In this document: piece by piece, positions 61,165 through 64,000 of the stretch
Numbering within the stretch: position 1 is the first letter of the stretch
Layout: each line of letters begins with the position of its first letter
Assembly (NCBI RefSeq): GCF_003751085.1
Contig: NZ_RJJY01000002.1
Coordinates: 992,001-1,056,000, forward strand
Length of the DNA: 64,000 nucleotides
Source of the DNA: Micromonospora sp. Llam0
GTDB lineage: Bacteria > Actinomycetota > Actinomycetes > Mycobacteriales > Micromonosporaceae
Direction: 5' to 3'
Notes under the pieces: generated by a model
Seen by the model: the letters and a program-made list of their open reading frames with translations, nothing else
Databases searched by the model: none
What the model was told of the DNA's origin: nothing
Program-made: the position numbers and the translations under genes

Positions 61165-62172
61165 ATGCGGCACCTGGGCTCGCTGGTCCTGTCCCTGCTC
61201 CTCGCACCGGTGATCTGGTTCCTCGCCGGGCTCGGCCTGAGCGAGTACGCGCTGGCCCGACGGGACGCGTACAGCGAACCACCGCTCGACGTGTTCATCG
61301 GGTTGGCCGCGCTCGCGGTCTGCGGGGTGTCGTACGCGCTGTTGCTGCTGCCCCGGTTGTCCCCGGTCGGACCGGTGCTGGCCGGGGCGTCGTTCGTCGC
61401 AGTGTCGGTGTGGGCAACGGTCGACATCGTGGGGTTCTACGACACGATGCCGCGCCGGCTGCTCGGCACGGATTTCGTCCTCACGGCGCCGGCCGAAGGG
61501 CTCGCCGTGGTGCTGGCCGTCCCGTTGTTGGCCACCGTGTTCAGCCCACGTCGTTGGCGGGGTGAGCGGATGGTGGCGCTGTATGCCGGCGGGCCACCAC
61601 CGCAGGACGTGACGCGGACCGCCCCGCTGCCCGGCCCCGGCGGATACGGCAACCCCGGCGGATACGGCAGCAACCCGGCCGGCGGGTACGGCGGCAGCGC
61701 CGGACCGCCGGCGTGGTCGGCCCAGCCGCCGACCGGCGATCCGGCTCGGACCATCGCGTTCCCGGCAGCCGCCAATCCGCCGCTGCGGCCAGCCCGATCG
61801 GCGACGGGTGCCGGCACCGACTCGGAGCACGACACGATGCGGCTGACCCCGCCGGGGCACCGGCGGGACGATCCGACCGTCGTGCTGCCGCAGGCGTCGG
61901 CGTTCGCACCGCCCCGACCGGCGGTCACCGGCGGCGACCCGGACGAGACCACCCGGATCAACCAGCCGACCACCACCGACCCCGACGAGACCACCCGGAT
62001 CAGCGGGCCGGACCAGACAGTGCGGATCGACCAGGCCGACGAGACTACCCGGATCGTCCGGACGGCGGACGGCCCCGACGGCCCCGACGGCCCCGACGGC
62101 CCCGACGGTGGCGACGAGACCACGACGATGCTGCCGGCCCGTCCCGACGACGCCGGCAAGTCCCCGACCTGA
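61165..62172 (+). CDS. Membrane protein with a tail of repeated ETTRI motifs
   Basis: A 335-residue relative of the preceding protein (MRHLGSLVLSLLLAPVIWFLAGLG) with four membrane segments in the first 140 residues. Its long cytoplasmic tail carries DETTRI three times, plus DQTVRI, DPTVVL and DETTTM, each about 10-15 residues apart. Acidic-TT-x-hydrophobic motifs are classic serine/threonine-kinase and FHA-domain targets. GAGGAGG precedes ATG 61165. Confidence 0.7.
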   Translation: MRHLGSLVLSLLLAPVIWFLAGLGLSEYALARRDAYSEPPLDVFIGLAALAVCGVSYALLLLPRLSPVGPVLAGASFVAVSVWATVDIVGFYDTMPRRLLGTDFVLTAPAEGLAVVLAVPLLATVFSPRRWRGERMVALYAGGPPPQDVTRTAPLPGPGGYGNPGGYGSNPAGGYGGSAGPPAWSAQPPTGDPARTIAFPAAANPPLRPARSATGAGTDSEHDTMRLTPPGHRRDDPTVVLPQASAFAPPRPAVTGGDPDETTRINQPTTTDPDETTRISGPDQTVRIDQADETTRIVRTADGPDGPDGPDGPDGGDETTTMLPARPDDAGKSPT

Positions 62173-62215
62173 GGCCGGAACCCGAACCTCAGGTCCGGCC
62201 GCAGGTCAAGCCAGG

Positions 62216-63379
62216 TCAGGGTGTCAGCAGCTGGCGCGCCATCACGATCCGCTGGACCTGGTTCGTGCCCTCGTAGATCTGAGTGATCTTGGCGTCCCGC
62301 ATCATCCGCTCGACCGGGTAATCCCGGGTGTAGCCGTACCCGCCGAGCAGTTGCACCGCATCGGTGGTGATCTCCATGGCCGCGTCGGAGGCGAAACACT
62401 TCGCCGCCGCCCCGAAGAAGGTCAGGTCGGCGTCGGCGCGCTCCGACCGGGCGGCTGCGGCGTAGGTGATCTGCCGGGCCGCCTCCAGCTTCATGCCCAT
62501 CTCCGCGATCATGAACTGGACGCCCTGGAAGTCGGCGATCGGCTTGCCGAACTGCTGGCGCTCCCGCACGTACCCGCGAGCGAAGTCGAGCGCGCCCTGC
62601 GCGATGCCGACGGCCTGGGCGGCGATCGTCACCCGGGTGTGGTCCAGGGTGCGCATCGCGGTGGCGAACCCGGTGCCCGGCTCGCCGATCATCCGGTCCG
62701 CCGGAATCCGGACATTGTCCAGGTAGACCTCGCAGGTCGGTGACCCCTTGATGCCGAGTTTCTTCTCCGGTGCGCCGAAGCTCACCCCGGGGTCGGACTT
62801 CTCCACGACGAACGCGGAGATCCCCCGTGACCGGGCACCCGGCTCGGTGACCGCGAAGACGGTGTAGTACTCCGAGACACCGGCGTTGGTGATCCACCGC
62901 TTCACCCCGTTGAGCACCCAGTGGTCGCCGTCGCGGACCGCGCGGGTGGTCATCGACGCCGCGTCGCTGCCCGCCTCCGGCTCGGACAGGCAGTACGAGA
63001 ACATCGCCGCACCGGACGCCACCGGCCGCAGGTAGCGCTCCTTCAACTGCTCCGAGCCGGCCAGCAGCAGCGGCATCGTGCCGAGCTTGTTGACCGCCGG
63101 GATCAACGACGAGGATGCGCAGGCCCGCGCGACCTCCTCGATGACGATCGCGGTGGCGAGGGCGTCGGCGCCCGCCCCGCCGTACTGCTCCGGAACGTGC
63201 GGGGCGTGGAAGTCCGCCGCCCGCAACGCGTCGTAGGACGCGGTGGGAAACTGCGCGGTCTCGTCGGCTTCGGCGGCGTTGGGGGCGACCTTCGCGTCGC
63301 ACACCTCCCGGACCGCTTCCCGGATCGCTGCGTGCTCCTCTGGTAACTGATAGACATCGAACGCCGGCCCGGACGTCAT
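62216..63379 (-). CDS. Acyl-CoA dehydrogenase
   Basis: A 387-residue flavoprotein. The motifs [19 protein letters not shown] and WITNAG bind FAD and substrate, and the C-terminal [24 protein letters not shown] contains the Glu in the YEG position used as catalytic base in most members. It oxidises an acyl-CoA in fatty-acid or amino-acid breakdown. ATG 63379 follows GGGAGGG; GTG 63382 is an alternative. Confidence 0.92.
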   Translation of the reverse strand: MTSGPAFDVYQLPEEHAAIREAVREVCDAKVAPNAAEADETAQFPTASYDALRAADFHAPHVPEQYGGAGADALATAIVIEEVARACASSSLIPAVNKLGTMPLLLAGSEQLKERYLRPVASGAAMFSYCLSEPEAGSDAASMTTRAVRDGDHWVLNGVKRWITNAGVSEYYTVFAVTEPGARSRGISAFVVEKSDPGVSFGAPEKKLGIKGSPTCEVYLDNVRIPADRMIGEPGTGFATAMRTLDHTRVTIAAQAVGIAQGALDFARGYVRERQQFGKPIADFQGVQFMIAEMGMKLEAARQITYAAAARSERADADLTFFGAAAKCFASDAAMEITTDAVQLLGGYGYTRDYPVERMMRDAKITQIYEGTNQVQRIVMARQLLTP

Positions 63380-63643
63380 CACGCCCTCCCTCGCCTGGAG
63401 TGTTCCCTCGATATCCTGCTCGAGTGCGAGGATACCGGTGAGTAACGCCGATGCCGGTCGCCCCCGCCCAGCCGCACGGACTATCGTCTGCCGGGCAGCC
63501 GACCGGCAGCCTCAGCCGGGTCGGCACCCACGAAGCGGTATGCCGCGAACGTCAAAACCACGATGATTGGTGTCGAGCCCCCGGCACCGGGCCACCGAGT
63601 GCGACGCGACCACAGCGCCGCCAGCGCGAGCGGAGAACAAGGC

Positions 63644-64000
63644 GTGACCATCCCGTACCCGAACATCCAGCCCGTTCCGGCCATCGCGGCGGTGGCCCCG
63701 CCGTCGGGTGCCCCCCGCCCGCGGCTGACCTTCCTCGGCACCGGTTACCTCGGAGCGACGTACGCCATCTGTTTCGCCGAGCTCGGCTACGAGGTGATCG
63801 GCTACGACGTCGACGCCGACAAGATCGCGAAGCTGTCCGCCGGTGAGGTGCCGTTCCACGAGCCGGGCCTGGACGAGCTGCTCAAGCGGAGTCTGGCCGC
63901 CGGGCGACTGCGGTTCACCACCGACATGGCGGCGACGGCCGAGTTCGGTGACGTGCACTTCATCTGTGTGGGTACCCCGCAGCGGGCCGACGCGATGGGC
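63644..64000 (+). CDS. UDP-glucose/GDP-mannose dehydrogenase family protein, N-terminal 119 residues
   Basis: From GTG 63644 (GGAG upstream) the frame is open to the window edge, exactly 119 codons. After a 27-residue extension, the Rossmann motif LTFLGTGYLGATYAICFAELG is followed by VIGYDVDADKI and FICVGTPQ, the pattern of UDP-glucose 6-dehydrogenases. The enzyme would make UDP-glucuronate. The rest lies beyond the window. Confidence 0.88.
   Translation, partial: MTIPYPNIQPVPAIAAVAPPSGAPRPRLTFLGTGYLGATYAICFAELGYEVIGYDVDADKIAKLSAGEVPFHEPGLDELLKRSLAAGRLRFTTDMAATAEFGDVHFICVGTPQRADAMG

Overview
The window is high-GC actinomycete chromosome, most likely from the Micromonosporaceae (Micromonospora, Salinispora or Solwaraspora type). 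The signs are GTG starts and 4-base ATGA/GTGA gene overlaps, XRE/DUF5753 regulators paired with DUF397 proteins, a WhiB2-type regulator next to DUF3499 and a zincin-fold protein, the complete F420 gene set (fbiA, fbiB, fbiC), a SigE-family sigma factor and TIGR03089. No tRNA, rRNA or CRISPR array was seen.

Layout. (1) 1-5141, minus strand: pglY and the N-terminal third of pglZ, part of a type 2 BREX (Pgl) phage-resistance system that continues off the left edge. (2) 5478-11946, plus strand: a tightly coupled nine-gene operon of queD, queE, a purine-type phosphoribosyltransferase, a methyltransferase, a dTMP-kinase-like protein, a radical SAM enzyme, a DegT-type aminotransferase, a DEDDh exonuclease and a second dTMP-kinase-like protein. 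A Nudix gene faces it. With queC, queF and tgt absent, this looks like a dedicated pathway from 7-carboxy-7-deazaguanine to a modified nucleotide or nucleoside. It is the best candidate here for an undescribed system. (3) 12.9-19.5 kb: a second Nudix, a secreted esterase with a ricin-type lectin domain, an uncharacterised four-gene operon with a DivIVA-like protein, and an XRE-DUF397-DUF397 group with a recent 97-bp duplication.

(4) 19.6-25.9 kb: mobile-element territory. An IS1380-family element ends inside an EcsC-like gene and supplies the stop codon of a marR gene. An IS200/IS605 element with tnpA and tnpB interrupts a DUF4291 gene, and the gene can be rejoined exactly in frame. A possible toxin-antitoxin pair follows. 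(5) 26.0-32.3 kb and 41.6-44.3 kb: polyamine uptake and catabolism (an aldehyde dehydrogenase, potABCD, an Lrp/AsnC regulator, then a class III aminotransferase and an FAD oxidoreductase). The two halves are separated by about 9 kb of accessory genes: two DUF6289 secreted proteins that follow duplicated gene ends, a band-7 lipoprotein, a DUF4143 ATPase behind five iteron-like repeats, a sigma-factor operon with secreted proteins, and another XRE-DUF397 pair.

(6) 44.4-64.0 kb: core-like genes: DUF3499, a zincin-like protein, whiB2, a DUF4331 group, fbiC, a membrane protein, fbiA-fbiB (FbiB lacks its usual reductase domain), mannose-1-phosphate guanylyltransferase, a glycosyltransferase, TIGR03089, acetoacetate-CoA ligase, two related membrane proteins (one with a tail of ETTRI repeats), an acyl-CoA dehydrogenase, and the start of a UDP-glucose dehydrogenase cut by the right edge.
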